Assembly (NCBI GenBank): GCA_026826555.1
Contig: JAKSZT010053764.1
Span: 32,788,955 to 32,852,954 of the forward strand
Reading direction: 5' to 3'
Source: Tolypeutes matacus
Taxonomy: Eukaryota; Chordata; Mammalia; Cingulata; Chlamyphoridae
DNA length: 64,000 nt
Shown here: one piece after another, positions 22,596 to 35,200 of the stretch
How positions within the stretch are numbered: the stretch's first letter is position 1
Layout: each line of letters begins with the position of its first letter
Position numbers and translations under genes: made by a program
The notes under the pieces: model-generated
Seen by the model: only the letters and a program-made list of their open reading frames with translations
Told to the model about the DNA's origin: nothing
Database searches by the model: none

Positions 22596-23376
22596 GAGCT
22601 CTCTCCCTCAGGCAAAATTTCAGTCTGAATCAGACCTGAGCTGGGGAAGAGAAGTTCAAAATGTTTCTGGGTCTAAACATTTGCATTTCTGAATTACGAC
22701 TATGTTTGTGACTTAAAGTGACTGCAGGAGGATCTAATACCTAAGAATCATCAGCCTGCATGAGTTTTCAGTTATGGACAGGGAACAATCACTCCCAATG
22801 AATAAAGTTTAAAAAGATTGCAAAACATGAAGTTAAAGCAGCATTTTGATCAAAATCCATGTGTAAATCTTGTTTAACACATTGATTACACTTTAATAAA
22901 CACTTACTATTACCCAATATAACACATCCAGCAGGGCCTCAGAACTACAGCCATTTACGCTGGAAGAAATGATCAGAAACATCTACTTTCTCTTTATTGG
23001 GGATGGATAAAAAAAAAATTGTGGTCAATTAACCTTGCAAATCTGCTAGTAACTTGGCCTCCTGGTATTGAAAGTCCTTATCTATGAAACAATTTTAGCA
23101 AGAGAAACCTAGTCTGTCGGGGTTGCTTATTGTAAATAAGCCTAAAATTTATGGATTTATGGAAGCATAATTGGTTGGAGAATTAGGACAGTGGGAAATG
23201 AAGATAGTTTATAATGGAAATGGTACCGTCTATGTAAGCATTGTCCTGCATACATTATTTAAACTCACAAGCTAAGGCTGAACCAGATCATTCCTTGTGT
23301 GAGAGTATTAGAATCTTTGGGGGTATTGAGGGGGGTGTTGAGGTAATTGGCCTAGACTTTTCTCAGAGAAACATAC
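22596..23376. other. Intergenic DNA, no gene recognised
   Basis: AT-rich sequence with no assigned repeat and no frame above about 60 codons. Confidence 0.5.
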
Positions 23377-23834
23377 TGTGGTGGTTTGGAACTGTATGTA
23401 CCCCCAGAAAATCATGTCCTTAATCCATTCCTGTGGTGGTAAACCTATTTTAAGTAGGACCTTTAGATGAAGTTACTTCAGTTAGAGCATGGCCCAGGGT
23501 GGATCTTAATCCTTTTATTCATGTCCTTTATAAATGGAATGAATACAGAGAGAGAGAGATGGGCATGGAAGCAGGCAGCTGAAAGCAGTGATATCTAGAA
23601 AAGAGTTCAGAGAAATCAGACAGGAGAGAGACCAGCAGATACTGCCATGTGCCTTGCCATGTGGCAGAGGAGCCAAGGATTGTTAGCAGCTGGTCTTCGG
23701 GAAGAAAGCATTGCCTTGATAATGCCTTGATTTGGACATTTTCCCAGACTCTAAACATAAGAGAATAAATTCCCATTGTTCAAGCAGAACCATTTCATAG
23801 TATATTGCTTTAAGCAGCCTAAGAAACTAAAACA
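23377..23834 (+). mobile_element. Solo LTR, ERVL-MaLR type
   Basis: Begins TGTGGTGGTTTGGAACTG, contains AGCATGGCCCAGGGTGGATC, CATGTGCCTTGCCATGTGGC and AGAGAATAAATTCCC (polyadenylation signal), and ends CTAAGAAACTAAAACA. Flanks CATAC (23372-23376) and CATGC (23835-23839) differ at one base. It is the sense copy of the family seen antisense at 19929-20397. Confidence 0.85.
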
Positions 23835-23839
23835 CATGC

Positions 23840-24360
23840 TTTGCCCACAATTGTAATTGTCTGTATTCTTTGAATTACTAGTAAAGATTGATACTATATA
23901 AGATCTATGACTCATGAGAGTCTGCTTCATCAATTCAATCATCTGTATTTTTTTCAGCCTCTCTTTGTGGCCTCAAGGGATCTCAGAAACTTAAGGTCTG
24001 ATTCAGAAATAACTCATCATGTAAACTTGGGCAAGCCTTGTAACATTTCTGTTCCACCTTTATTATATTCATAATCAAGTAAGTAGATCAAATTACTTCA
24101 AAGGGATGATATAAACATTGAATGGATAATGAATAAATGAGAAATACCTTTGAAAATTATTAATTAAAATACAAATATAAGTGACTGATACTGCTACAGA
24201 AATCCACATGTAATATGGAGCAAATAATATTCTAGCATTAAGGACCTCTTATTTTGCCAATACAGTGATTCAGGTCTCTTGAAAGCTTATTCGTCTTGAT
24301 TCTTATTCATTTTTGTATCTTTTCCAGCATTTAGTAAGTACTATGCCTTTTTCGCATTAG
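23840..24360. other. Intergenic DNA, no gene recognised
   Basis: AT-rich, no assigned repeat and no significant frame. Confidence 0.5.
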
Positions 24361-24364
24361 AAAA

Positions 24365-24880
24365 GTTGTGTTTACAAAACAGTCATGCATAAAATACAGG
24401 ATCCCCATGCATTGTTGTGGAACATTTGTTATAAACAATGAAAGAACATCAAAATAATACTACCAACTCTAGTCCATAGTTTACATTTGGTGTATTTTCT
24501 CCATAAAACACCCAATTGTTAACACAACGTATTAGTATTGAATATTTGTTATAGTTCATAAGAGAACTTTCTCATATCCATATTGTTAACCACAGTCCAT
24601 CATTCACCAAGGGGTCCACTGTGTTATACAGTCCCCTGCTATGTCCATTCCATTCAAAGTGTACACTCAGTGGCTCTCAGTTTCATCACTGCATTGTGCT
24701 GTCTTCACCTCAGTCAATTTTAGAATGCTTTCATTACTCCAAAAGAAAAAATCCCATATCCCCTATTGTTGACCCTTAGCATTGATATAGTACCTTCTTT
24801 GTCATTGATGCAAAACTAGTACAATATTACTTACTGTTTGCTATAGTCTACAAGTACCACGCCTTTTACTTCAAAGGAGC
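24365..24880 (-). mobile_element. L1 3' tail, antisense
   Basis: Complement of the tail found at 6091-6399: TGTTTACAAAACAGTCATGC, AAATACAGGATCCCC, ACATTTGTTATAAACAATGAAAGAAC and TAGTCCATAGTTTACATTTGG. The remainder (to about 24880) continues as old L1 3' UTR-like sequence. The 3' terminus is near 24365; no duplication was resolved. Confidence 0.5.
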
Positions 24881-24884
24881 GCTT

Positions 24885-27800
24885 CCTATTAACCAACATA
24901 TTTCATGAAAATTCACCTGGAGAAAGCATTCTACAGACTTCTCATATTAAGTGATTTACATGGCATTTCATATCTTCATTAAATGCAAACACAACAATTA
25001 TTTATTTACATATGAACTCAAATGTGAGTTTTTCAAAGATATTGAAAAATTAAAATGGACTGTAGAATATTTGACATTAAATCTTTATAATTTATTTTCT
25101 GGTTTCTTGCTAATAAGAGACGTGCCTCTATGAACAGCTTTAGTATAACTATTAGATTAAGCTGCTGTATTTTTTTAAATAAATTAACATTGTACAAATA
25201 TATTAGAAATTGTGTATGTTCATTCTAACATAATAGTCACAATGTATAGATTGGCTTATATAGAAAAAGAAAAGGAAATACATGAAATTTTGCAAACACA
25301 GATTTATTGATTAGTAACCCAACACTTTCAAAATTTCTCTTCCTTCTCTCCCTCACACTTTCTATAGAATTGGGAATAGAAAATTTACCATTTATGTCAT
25401 AGTCACATATCATCACAGTCATGTGATGTTGTCCAGGGTTTCTTTTTTTTTTTGGAAAAAACAACAGCTTTTTGCTCTCCTGATGATAGGGGTGAATGAG
25501 GCTGGTAGAGGCTTTTCCTTGTGTCTTCTTTCTATTCTGGGTGTGTTGCTTTAGCTGTCAGATGGCTAAAAGGTTAAAAATGCTGATCAGAAGGATAGAA
25601 AGAGGCTGGGTTTGTGATCACATCACAGTGCCATAGTACCAGCCCTGGGCTTTCTACCTCCAGAATTCTTATGTAAGGAAAACCAGTCTGTATTAACTTA
25701 AGCCATGCTTAGCTTCTGTTTTCTGTAACTTGCAGCTGGAAAATAAATCCTAACTGCTACAGTAGTAAACATAAATGTGTATACAGACACCCACAGTAAA
25801 CCATTGGTGCCTGGATAATAAGACTTCCCGTTTAAAAATCCTATTAGTGAAAGGGTAGGAAGACTGCTTTCTATAACAATCTTTATTAGAATCTTTATTA
25901 AATATGTCACATTTCTCTACTTGGGTGACTATAAAAAGCAAGCTTTGACTTTTTTGGATGCTGCTACAACTACATTCAGTGCCACACTCTCATCTTTCTA
26001 AACGCTAAGGATTACTATTGGGCTAAAGCTTAGGAAAAGGCTGCTGGTCACCTGGTTTTGAAGAACATAAATGACAACTGCATATCGTTCAACATAATAT
26101 ATAGTACCATTGCTTTAGATGTAAGAAGTTTCTGAGGACCGACAGCAACTCTGTGGATCACAGATCATATTCTGGTAGTCATATCTTTTAATCCTATTTA
26201 TTTGATTATTGATTACACTAAATTCTTGAAATTAACTCATTTTCCTGAAAAATATTCCTCTTCTATTTGAAAGAAAAGCTTAGCAAAACTTCTAATAAAT
26301 TATAGTTTAGGATCTCATAGCACCCAATATAGTACTCACACATAAACAAATACTCAATATGTGATTGATTAAAATCTGGTGTTTGGAGATGGGTTTGTGT
26401 GTCTAAACATATCACACTTACACACACACATACTCATACACACGTAAATATGTATCATATATTTTATAAAGATTATCTTAAGAATAAATTACTTTAATTT
26501 TCAGGCTAAATCAGAATTTCTTCAAAATAAGAATTTAAAAACCAAATCTTGTCAGGCTATTAAATGCCAGCAGTAGTGACATCATTGCTAAGATATTTAC
26601 TAGCATTTTACTGGTTATTAATTTGTATTAAAATATAATAAATATTAAAGTGTTTTTGACAATACATTCTCTTTTGAAAGATGTCTGCCATGCAAAGAAT
26701 TTTGCATTATTTCTATATGAATTTTCATTGAATTCAAACTTTTAAATAAATCTTCCAATATGTAATGCATCATATTATCAAAGCACAAAAAACCATTATA
26801 TGATTATAAGAAGAACCTCAGAACTCACTGTCTTCAAATTTAATGGACTCCCAATGCCTTTTTTTCCCCTGCAAAGACTGTTTTTAAGACATTTTACAGT
26901 ATTTTATACATTATAAATGGATTCCATTCTTGGCTTAGTAATTCACCTAATGGACAATGGATACAAAAAAGCTGTAACTCCAGGGACATTAAATTGGTTC
27001 TAAACTCTGAAAATTACAGCTTTTACAAAAAGAAGAAAATACTAAAAACATGTCTAATGCAACACTGCATCTAATTTTCCACTACCTCCAGATTGTGTCT
27101 AAAAGCTCCTAAACTTCTTAATGACACAATATGTTAAAATTGCATTCCTTTATATTTAGATCTCAGAAAGATCTCATCCATTTGATAACCCCAAGGAGGG
27201 CTTACCAGCAAGGCGGGGGGGGGGGGGGCGGGTGTGGTGGGGAACAGGGGGAGTAACAAGTGTGAGGTGCTACATCTCTCCTAAATGTCCCTGGAATTTC
27301 GTACTGAGATAGGAAACTAACACTCTTGTATGGCATCCTTTCACTCACTGAGGCAATTACAAACCCAAATCCCCATGTTAAGCACTGATTAATGGTGTTT
27401 CAGTAGCTGAGTAAAAGGGGAAGAGAAGACAACGCTTTTCTAGACATACCCAGTGATCAACTTTAAGCCTTAAGATCAGCCTCTAATTTGATAATAGCAT
27501 CATTGAGATCTTTGTCCATTCAGAAAACAGGAGCAATTCGGTCTGAAGTTAAACAATGCATTCTGGCGGAGGGGGTGGGGGGAGAGAAATTATTCTATTG
27601 AATTGTGAATACAATATGCTTCACAGTTGTAAATATAATAAAATATGACTAGTGTCTGAATGCTAGGAGTCTACCAATTGGCACCAATTTTAATAATGCT
27701 TACTGTATGGTTAGCCGGCTAAGATTTTCTAAGAGCCTTTCAAATTTCAGAGGACCCTTTCCTACTCCTTTCTCTGTCTCCCTTCCCCTGAAAAAATAAG

Positions 27801-28890
27801 AAATTTGGAATTATTATCATTGCAACATAAGTCCCTCTATTTAATCCTATCATCTTTTTTTTACTACCTCATTCTGAGTTTAGGAACTTTCTTGCTCTGA
27901 GTAATTATTTTCTTGTGGATTTCTCCAACATCTCAAGTAGTTACCACAAGCACAGTATGTAGAGATGTAAATCTTAAATGTACCTCCCATCTCTTTTGCT
28001 TTACACTGATTATTTTGTTGGAGAACGTGCTACCTTGTTCTCGTTTTTTCCCTCACTCCTTTTTAGTTGCTGATGGATCTATGATAAGATGTGTACATCA
28101 CTTACAGAATTTGTTTCTTTTAAATTAGCATCCATTGACTATCTAGGTAAATTAAAACTTCTCTTTACCTATAAACTCTTTATTATCCCAAATCTGATCG
28201 CTTATAATAGAAATTTATTTAGACCAGGACTTCTGGCTACCTTGACTTTAGCACTTCACCCTTCTTGCAATACATGATAATACTCTAATCATGGTGTTTT
28301 GTTTTTGTTTTGTTTTCACGGTAAAGAAAAAAGTCTTGCCAAGCTTTAATTCCCACCTTCTCTCTTAATTTGCATGTATTCTTTCCTTAAAGGCTGGTGT
28401 ATCACTTTCCAGTTCTCAAGAAGAGCACTTGATTTTAATGAGAAATTACATATTTTTGTGAGAGGCTTGATTGCTCCATCCTTCTATTCTATTGGACAGA
28501 GAGATTTACCACAGTTGAATTTTTCCATGTTATTCAGTATAAACTTTTGGACACCATTCATCATCAGTCACACTGCACCTTCATATTATGTGAGGTAACT
28601 GTGCTAAGTGTTTTCATTAAAACATATTTGTATGAAAACAGGTCCTCATTTCTCTGCATCCTCTTTAGATGCCCTTTGTTCCCTCCTGCCATCACCTATC
28701 ACCTCACATTTCCTTATATTCTCTTGATTCTAAAAATCTGAAATACTTTTATGTCTCCCACCACCATTCAACAATTTCACAAAAATCCCAGCTCCTAGAT
28801 AGCTCTAGAATCTGTTCCTGATGTGCTTTCCTCCTTATTATTTATATGCACCCATAATGATAAGTAATCTACATTGCAAACTGTAATGCA
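24885..28890. other. Repeat-poor AT-rich block, no gene recognised
   Basis: About 4 kb with few recognisable repeats. It holds a T-run at 25441-25454, a poly(G) run at 27215-27228 and a (CA)-rich patch near 26420-26440. Frames up to 75 codons overlap on both strands with no domain. The segment near 26640-26800, with words such as TGCCATGCAAAGAATTTTGC, could be a conserved noncoding element, but this cannot be told without alignment. Confidence 0.45.
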
Positions 28891-28894
28891 TTAG

Positions 28895-29050
28895 TGGTGG
28901 TTTTTTTTATTGCATCAATCATTTTATCCTCACAAAACTGTATATAGAATATCCTATTACTCTACAGATGAGGAAATTAAGGAACATATAAATTATGTAA
29001 TTGTTCAAGGTCCCCAATCCAAGGGAGAAATCAATGTTTACCCGTAGGCA
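28895..29050 (-). repeat. MIR SINE fragment, antisense
   Basis: ATTTTATCCTCACAAAACTG, then CTACAGATGAGGAAATTAAGGAAC and TTGTTCAAGGTCCCC are the complement of MIR in order. Confidence 0.6.
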
Positions 29051-29089
29051 GACTAATTCCAGAGCCTAGGCAATGTGACTTTCTTCATG

Positions 29090-29960
29090 CTTAAACTATT
29101 GCAAGATGCTCCAAAGTGCTCTTTCAAACTATAATTTCACCCTCATCCTTTTAACTCTCCCACAAAGCTACTGAGCCGACTTTCTGAAACAATTCTGAAC
29201 AAATCATCCTCCTGCTTAAAAAACCTCAGCAGCATCCCACTGTTTACATGGCAATGCCCAATCTTCTCAGTGGGCATATACAGGGATCCGTGTGATAGAT
29301 TGAATTATATGCCCCAACACAAACATATCCTTAATCTTAATTTGCATTCCTCTGGTGTGGACTCATTTTTACACAGCACCTTCTAAGATCCTATTTAGGT
29401 GTGGTCCAACTTAATCAAGCTCAGCCTTAATCCATATTACTGGAAGCTTCATCAAGAGATGTCAGAGAAAGCCCGTGGAGAGTAGCCAGAAGCCAGAAGT
29501 CAGTGTAAACTAGAAGAGCAGACACAAGGAAATCAAGGACATCACCATGTGACATGAGGTAGAGAAGAAGCCAAGGAACCCCAAGGATTGCAGCAAGCCA
29601 GCACCAAAACACTATCAACTTCGGGGAGGAAGCAAGCCCTGCCAAAACCTTGATGTTGGACTTCTAGCCTCCAAAACTGTAGACAGTAAATTATGTTGTT
29701 TAAGCCAGCCCATTGTTTGGTATTTGTCTATAGCAGCCATGGCGAACAAAGGCAATCTGCAATCTGATCTAAACTTTCCTTCCACACCGTTTGTCCTACC
29801 CCTTCTACCCCAGGCACCAATATGTGTGTTTTACCCATGGGTCCAGTTACTGAAGTGCCACCTTTCCTTGAAGCCAGCCCTTACTTGTCTTTCTACTTAG
29901 AGTCACCCCCTGCCTGCAGAGTTCTTCCCTGTATTCCCTACCTGGTGCACACCTGCTCAT
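29090..29960 (+). repeat. L2 LINE 3' end, split by an LTR
   Basis: Left part 29090-29290: AAATCATCCTCCTGCTTAAAAAACCTC, AGCAGCATCCCACTG. Right part 29755-29960: ATCTGATCTAAAC, CTACTTAGAGTCACCCCC, TGCAGAGTTCTTCCC. The L2 order is collinear across the LTR at 29291-29754. Confidence 0.7.
29291..29754 (+). mobile_element. Solo LTR, ERVL-MaLR (MLT1-like)
   Basis: Starts TGTGATAGATTGAATTATATGCCCC, has AAGCCCTGCCAAAACCTTGATGTTGGACTTCTAGCC and a tail TGTTGTTTAAGCCAGCCC..GGCGAACAAAGGCA. Flanks ATCCG (29286-29290) and ATCTG (29755-29759) differ at one base. No internal sequence remains. The 72-codon antisense frame is chance. Confidence 0.85.
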
Positions 29961-29964
29961 AATA

Positions 29965-30385
29965 TGTGCTGAAATGGCTTGGCAGAAATAACCATTCTAT
30001 CCACTAGGTTGTCTTGGAATTTTTATATTAATGCTACTATAACATCTATTTGTGATTCATTCTTTTGATTGTGATCATGTGAGTAATCAATCACATCTTT
30101 AGAATTTTTTCATTTCCCCAGTGCCTACCTATATATTGAGGGTGTCCAGTAAGCATTTGTCAAATAATTGACAAATCTTCCCCCCCCATCCCTTACATTT
30201 TAATAAAATTTTATTCCTTGAATAAAAATCACACGCTTGAAGACATTATCCAGGGATCTTTAGTAGAAATATTAGCTTTCAGTCACAGAATTTATACCCT
30301 GAACAATGCTGTTTGGATTTATTTGGGGTCTATTATGGTACCTCTCATTGAACTGTCCTGATAATCCATCAGTTACCAACCCTAC
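29965..30385. other. Intergenic DNA, no gene recognised
   Basis: AT-rich. An eight-C run lies at 30181-30187. No assigned repeat. Confidence 0.5.
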
Positions 30386-30389
30386 AGCA

Positions 30390-30742
30390 CAGTAGTTCTC
30401 AAAATCTGTTCCAGGGACCTATGAAGGTCCTGGTGACCATCATAGTAGGTCTGTGAAGTCAAAACAATTTTCATAGAAATAGTAAGAACTTTTTGCCTTT
30501 CACTCTTATTCTCTCATGAGTGTAGAGTGGAGTTTACTAGATGATGTCTGACATGTGTTGATATCACTCTGTCAGCTAAGGGAATGTGTGCTTGTGTGTG
30601 TTTTAAAATTTTTCTCAGCCTTAATTTCTAATACAGTAAATATCCACAGATACACTCCACATAAAGAGGGATGTATTGGGATCTTCAATAATTTTTAAGA
30701 GTGTAAAGGGGTCCTAAAACAAAAAAAGTTTGAGCACTTCTG
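30390..30742. mobile_element. hAT (Charlie/Zaphod-type) MITE
   Basis: Terminal inverted repeats CAGTAGTTCTCAAA (left) and GTTTGAGCACTTCTG (right). Internal words GTGAAGTCAAAACAATTTTCAT, TTTTTCTCAGCCTTAATTTCTAATACAGTAAAT and GAGTGTAAAGGGGTCC match the ends of a large mammalian hAT, with the transposase body deleted. The flanks CCCTACAGCA and CCCTAGCA resemble a decayed 8-bp target duplication. Family name uncertain. Confidence 0.75.
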
Positions 30743-30744
30743 CC

Positions 30745-32540
30745 CTAGCAATATGTTGACCTAACTCCTAGTTTAATAAAGTCATATCAGGTAGAATCAA
30801 AGTTCTCAAGACTGCATGAACACTTTCTTTGTGTATATTCAGTCTCACAACACATCCTGAAATACATTTTACCTTACTTGAACAATGCTACCAAAAATCT
30901 GCTTTCTGGAAATCGATGTTGATGATGACCCAGGATGTTGTGCTTTTATCGGGGAAATTGTCTGATGATTAGTTCTAGTCTTTGCCCAGGTATATTTATA
31001 CCTTCTCTGCAAGTATAAGAATTGTCCTTTATTAAACAAAGGATGTTTACACATTTTCTTTTTAAGACTCTTAAAGAGCTCAGGAATAGTAGATAGTTTT
31101 TCTCTTATCTTTTTAAATCATTTCACTAATTCCTGAGCGAGTGTCTGAAATATACAATTTGTTTGTTCATGAAACAGAGGGAACTTTATAATTCCCAAAG
31201 TTTTCTTTCATTTAGTCTTAAAGTACAAACCTTTCTCAAGGTTATATGCATTTCAACTGTCTCCTTTTTCTTGTATAATTATGTATATTTTAAATGAATT
31301 ATCCTATCATGTTCTTGCTTTCTTAAATGTAGTAACAAGAATATATGAGAAAAGTCTATTCTAGGATGGAACTTTATGTCTTCTTTCTAATAATCCACAT
31401 TTAACATTTATAAATTTTCTTCTTTCACTAAGGCTTACTCACAAAAAAAGTGCTAAGAGAAGATTTCTACTTATCTCCTTTCTAAAAATATCATGCACAC
31501 ATTCATCTTGGCTAATCTTTCTATAAGTGATTTCAAATAGATTACTTTATAACATTTTCACTGGAATAAAAATCCTTTATGAGTTCTCTCTGAGATATTA
31601 AATTCATATGGGATATAAAATGCTTATGAGGGAATGTTTGTTTCTTTTCAAGGTAATGCTTTATAAAACGTAGCATACATCAAAGGATGACATGACAAAA
31701 TATTACAAAAATAACAAATAATTAGAAAACTTAAATGTTGCAATCTTCTGAGATTTGGGGGAGCCTCAAAAAATGGTGTATTGTTTCTAGCACAAAAAAA
31801 TTTTTTTAAATTAATTTCCTCCTGCCACCAGCATTCTCATGGAAATATTTAACTTTGGAGGATGCAGTTAAATAGGGTAAGGAGAAAAAAAAATTTTTTT
31901 TTTTAATCTGATCATGGAACCACATTGAGATAAGTCTTGTCAAGTCAGAACCTTCCAGGATTACACCTAATTCTCAAGCTCGTTGCCATGATACAATCTT
32001 TCACACAAAGCTGCCCTTTAGGTCTCTGCCCAACCCCGCATAGACACCCTGTTGTTTCTCACATTTTCTTGTAATTTGAAGAGATAAATGGTGCCAGCTG
32101 GCTCCTGTTTCACTCAAGGCAAAATGATATTCAGCTCTTCAAGAACTTGGTACACACCTCAGAAAAGTTGCCAGGAGGAATGAGGAATGATGGGTGTGTG
32201 TATTCAACTAGGGAGGGGGTGAGGTGTGGAGGAAGAAATACCTGAATCAAGTTGCTGAAGTAACATTCATTTTGAATTTAATAGCCAGTTTAAGCAGTAA
32301 TGTGTATAAATCATAAAGGAAGCATATGGAGATGGATTGAAGTTCAATATACAAATGTGATAAAACAAATGTCTAACATATTTGGGAAATTTTTCACATC
32401 CATTTTTCTTGGTAAAATCATTTTTGCACTTGGGCAGATTATTGGGGAAAGAAGGTGGTGGAGGGCTATAATTACTGTAAATCTTTAAATGGTTTTTCTT
32501 ATAGGAAAATCCATGGTGAAATAAATGAGGATATGTGTAG
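30745..32540. other. Repeat-poor intergenic DNA with An/Tn tracts
   Basis: No gene seen. Two An/Tn junctions lie at 31794-31807 (A7T7) and 31885-31904 (A9T11). Around 31970-32130 the composition is less AT-rich and no repeat is visible, so it could hold a conserved noncoding element; this is unproven. Confidence 0.45.
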
Positions 32541-32544
32541 TTGA

Positions 32545-32820
32545 GTAACAACAAATAAATAGCTGACACTTCTTAAGTACTTAATATGTGCCAAGCACTC
32601 TTCTAAGAGATTCACATAGAGTAACTAACTTAAATCTCACCATTGCCCAGTGCTGGGCATAATTATCATTATTCCCATTTCACAAAAGAAATGAAGTAAT
32701 TGAGGCACTGGGAGTTTTAGCCCTTTGCCAGTGAGCACAGAGAAGTGGTGGTGCTAGGATTTGAACCCTAGAAGTCTTGCTCCAGAGACCACACCCTTAA
32801 TCACTCTCTATTGCCCAAGA
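32545..32820 (-). repeat. MIR SINE, nearly complete, antisense
   Basis: Complement of MIR throughout: AGTACTTAATATGTGCCAAGCACTCTTCTAAG, TTAAATCTCACC, CCATTTCACAAAAG, GAGGCACTGGGAG, GCTAGGATTTGAACCCTAG, and CTTGCTCCAGAGACCACACCC. Well preserved at the tRNA-derived end. Confidence 0.85.
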
Positions 32821-32824
32821 CCAT

Positions 32825-33710
32825 GTGTAACGCCAAGAAGAAATTTCTTTTGCAACTCTCTCGTGGTGTGTTTTGCTATTCTATAATTTCATATATTTAA
32901 ATGCTTATTACTTTTAGTGTTCTTCATTGTTCTCATTTTCATCACTCCGATCCTCTTCCTTCCTGTGTTGAACAAATCAAGAGAAAAAACATCATGATAA
33001 ACTCCAAAGAAAACTGGAAGACTAGCTGGCACAGGGTTGTAACTAGGAATCCATTTTTGTTGTAATTAGATCACAGTGTAGTCATCAACACCATAACACA
33101 AGTCTTCCACTGTAGCCTCATCTTCATTCACAGGTGCTGGGAGATTTTTCTCTTTAAAATTCGTATTTCAAAAATAAAGTAGACGTTGGTTTTTCTAATT
33201 ATAAATGTATTGCAAGCTTATTGCAAAACTCATAGAAAATATTAAAGTGGGAGGAAGAGTCCCATCCTTAAATGTCAGCCGTGGTTACCATTTTTTCTGT
33301 CTCCACAAAGAAACCGTTAAAAATCAGGACTGTTCTATAGCAGGATGAGGAGTGAAATCCATGCTATTGGAAGCAGAAGCTGAGAAGGCAAGAAGACCAC
33401 TTAGCTTAATTGGTAGGTTATATTAGTGTCAGGGTAGTGCTGGAAAATTGGCTCTTTGGGTGGGCAGAGCCTTGATTTGTAGTGTTTACTAATTTTCATG
33501 GTGTAAATATTCCTACCATGGCAGACTTCAAGCTATCAACATGTCCTCACAGAATGTGGAGTTAGGATAGATGTGCACATCAGTTCCTGCACACCAGTAC
33601 AAGCCAGACCCAGATCATTGATCTAAGGTTCTAACTCTAGCAATTAGACTTCAGGACAGTCTGGGACTCTTTTAGCCAAGATGCTATAGATCATCTCTTC
33701 TGGACAAAGT
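32825..33710. other. Intergenic DNA, no gene recognised
   Basis: No confident repeat and no frame of note. Parts near 33160-33300 may be an old LINE remnant. Confidence 0.45.
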
Positions 33711-33868
33711 TATTTTCCGTCTCTCCTTCAAGATCATTGCATTGGCCTCCTAATTGTTTATCTACATACACCTAGCTCTCCTTCTATTTTCTACAGGGCA
33801 ACTGGAATGATTTTTTTAATGTGGATCTGAACATGCCACTTTTCTTGCTTAAAAAATCCCATGGCTTC

Positions 33869-34341
33869 TGTGGTAAATAATAAATAATGGATCCCCAAAT
33901 ATGCCTACATCCTAATCTCCAGAATCTGTGAATTCTAACTTATATGGTAAAAAAGAACTTTGTATATGTGATTAAGGATCTTGAGATGTCCTGAAGACTT
34001 GATGTAAGCACAATGGTTCTTGTAAGAGGAGAGCAGGAGGAACCAGAGTCAGAGAAGAAGGTGGTGTGATAACAGAAACAGACATTGGTGGAGATACACT
34101 TTGAAGATGGAGGAAGGGACCACAAATCAAGGATTGCAGGTGGCCACAGAAGCAGGAAAGGACAAGGAAACTGATTCTCTTCAGAGTCTCCAGAAAGAAC
34201 CAGCCCTGCCAAAATCTTGACTTCAACCCCCACCAATGAAAACTAATTTCAGACTTCCAGAACTGTCAGAGAATAAATTTGTGTTATTTTAATCCACTTA
34301 GTTTCTAGAAACTTGTCAGAGTGATGATAGGAAACTAATTA
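33869..34341 (+). mobile_element. Solo LTR, ERVL-MaLR (MLT1-like)
   Basis: Starts TGTGGTAAATAATAAATAATGG, contains CCCAAATATGCCTACATCCTAATC, ACCAGCCCTGCCAAAATCTTGACTTC, AGAATAAATTTGTG (polyadenylation signal), and ends GATAGGAAACTAATTA. Perfect 5-bp duplication GCTTC at 33864-33868 and 34342-34346. Inserted in L2. Antisense frames of 84-98 codons across it are chance. Confidence 0.9.
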
Positions 34342-34486
34342 GCTTCTTTTCTTTTAAAGGAAATAAAAAAATTCCCTCAAATAGCCTTTGTATCTTATAT
34401 GGTCTGATCTTTACCTATTCTCCCACACTGGTTTATACCACATACTTTTTTGTTCTTTCTGCTCCAGCTCTTCATTTTCTTCATGT

Positions 34487-35200
34487 TGTATTAGTCAGCC
34501 AAAGGGGCACTGACCCGAAGTACCAGAAATCTGTTGGCTTTTATAAAGGGTATTAATTTGGGATAAAAGCTTACAGTCCCAAGGCCTTGGAAAGTCCAAC
34601 TCAAGGTACCTTAAGAGGTGCTTTCTTACCAAAATCAGCTGCCACGTGTTGAAGCAAGATGGTGGAAGATCTCTGCCTGGTCTCTCTGTCCCCTCCGGGC
34701 TTCCTCTTCCTCTTGAGCTCCATGGGCCCAGCCTCTTGAAGCTTCATGTTTAAGTCATCCTGTAGTCGTCTCTCTCCTGGCATAGGGCTTGTTTCTTTTT
34801 GGGCCTTCTATATCAGTCTCCACCAGTCTGCTCTCTTCCCAATCTCAGCTGCAAACTGTCAGGCAAAATGGCTAGTCTCTCTCTGGGGCCTCAGTTGTTT
34901 AAGCCTTCTCTTTTCTGTCACATGGCAGGTTCAAAAATGGCAGATCTCTCTCTTCCTGTGTGTCTTTGTGAGTGTCCCTTTATATCAGACCCAGCAAGGG
35001 GACAGGGACTCAACGTGAGTCATGCCTTACTGATGTAGTCAAATAAAAAAGTCCTAAAGCAATCTTAACAGGTAATCTAATCAAAGGCCCTTCAACTGAA
35101 TTTAATACAATCAAAGGGTACCACACTCAGAGGAATAGATTAATTAATAAGCATAATCTTTCTTTTTCTGAGAGTCATAAAATAATCTCAAACTGCCACA
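34487..35200 (-). mobile_element. Solo LTR, xenarthran family A (copy 2, 714 bp)
   Basis: Plus-strand ends TGTATTAGTCAGCCAAAGGGGC and AATAATCTCAAACTGCCACA. The longest of five copies; extra length lies in the internal C/T-rich part. Flanks CATGT and AGTAT do not match, so the duplication has decayed or the copy is rearranged. CAAGATGGTGG (34655-34665) corresponds to the YY1-like word of the other copies. Plus-strand frames of 79-90 codons are not coding. Confidence 0.8.
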
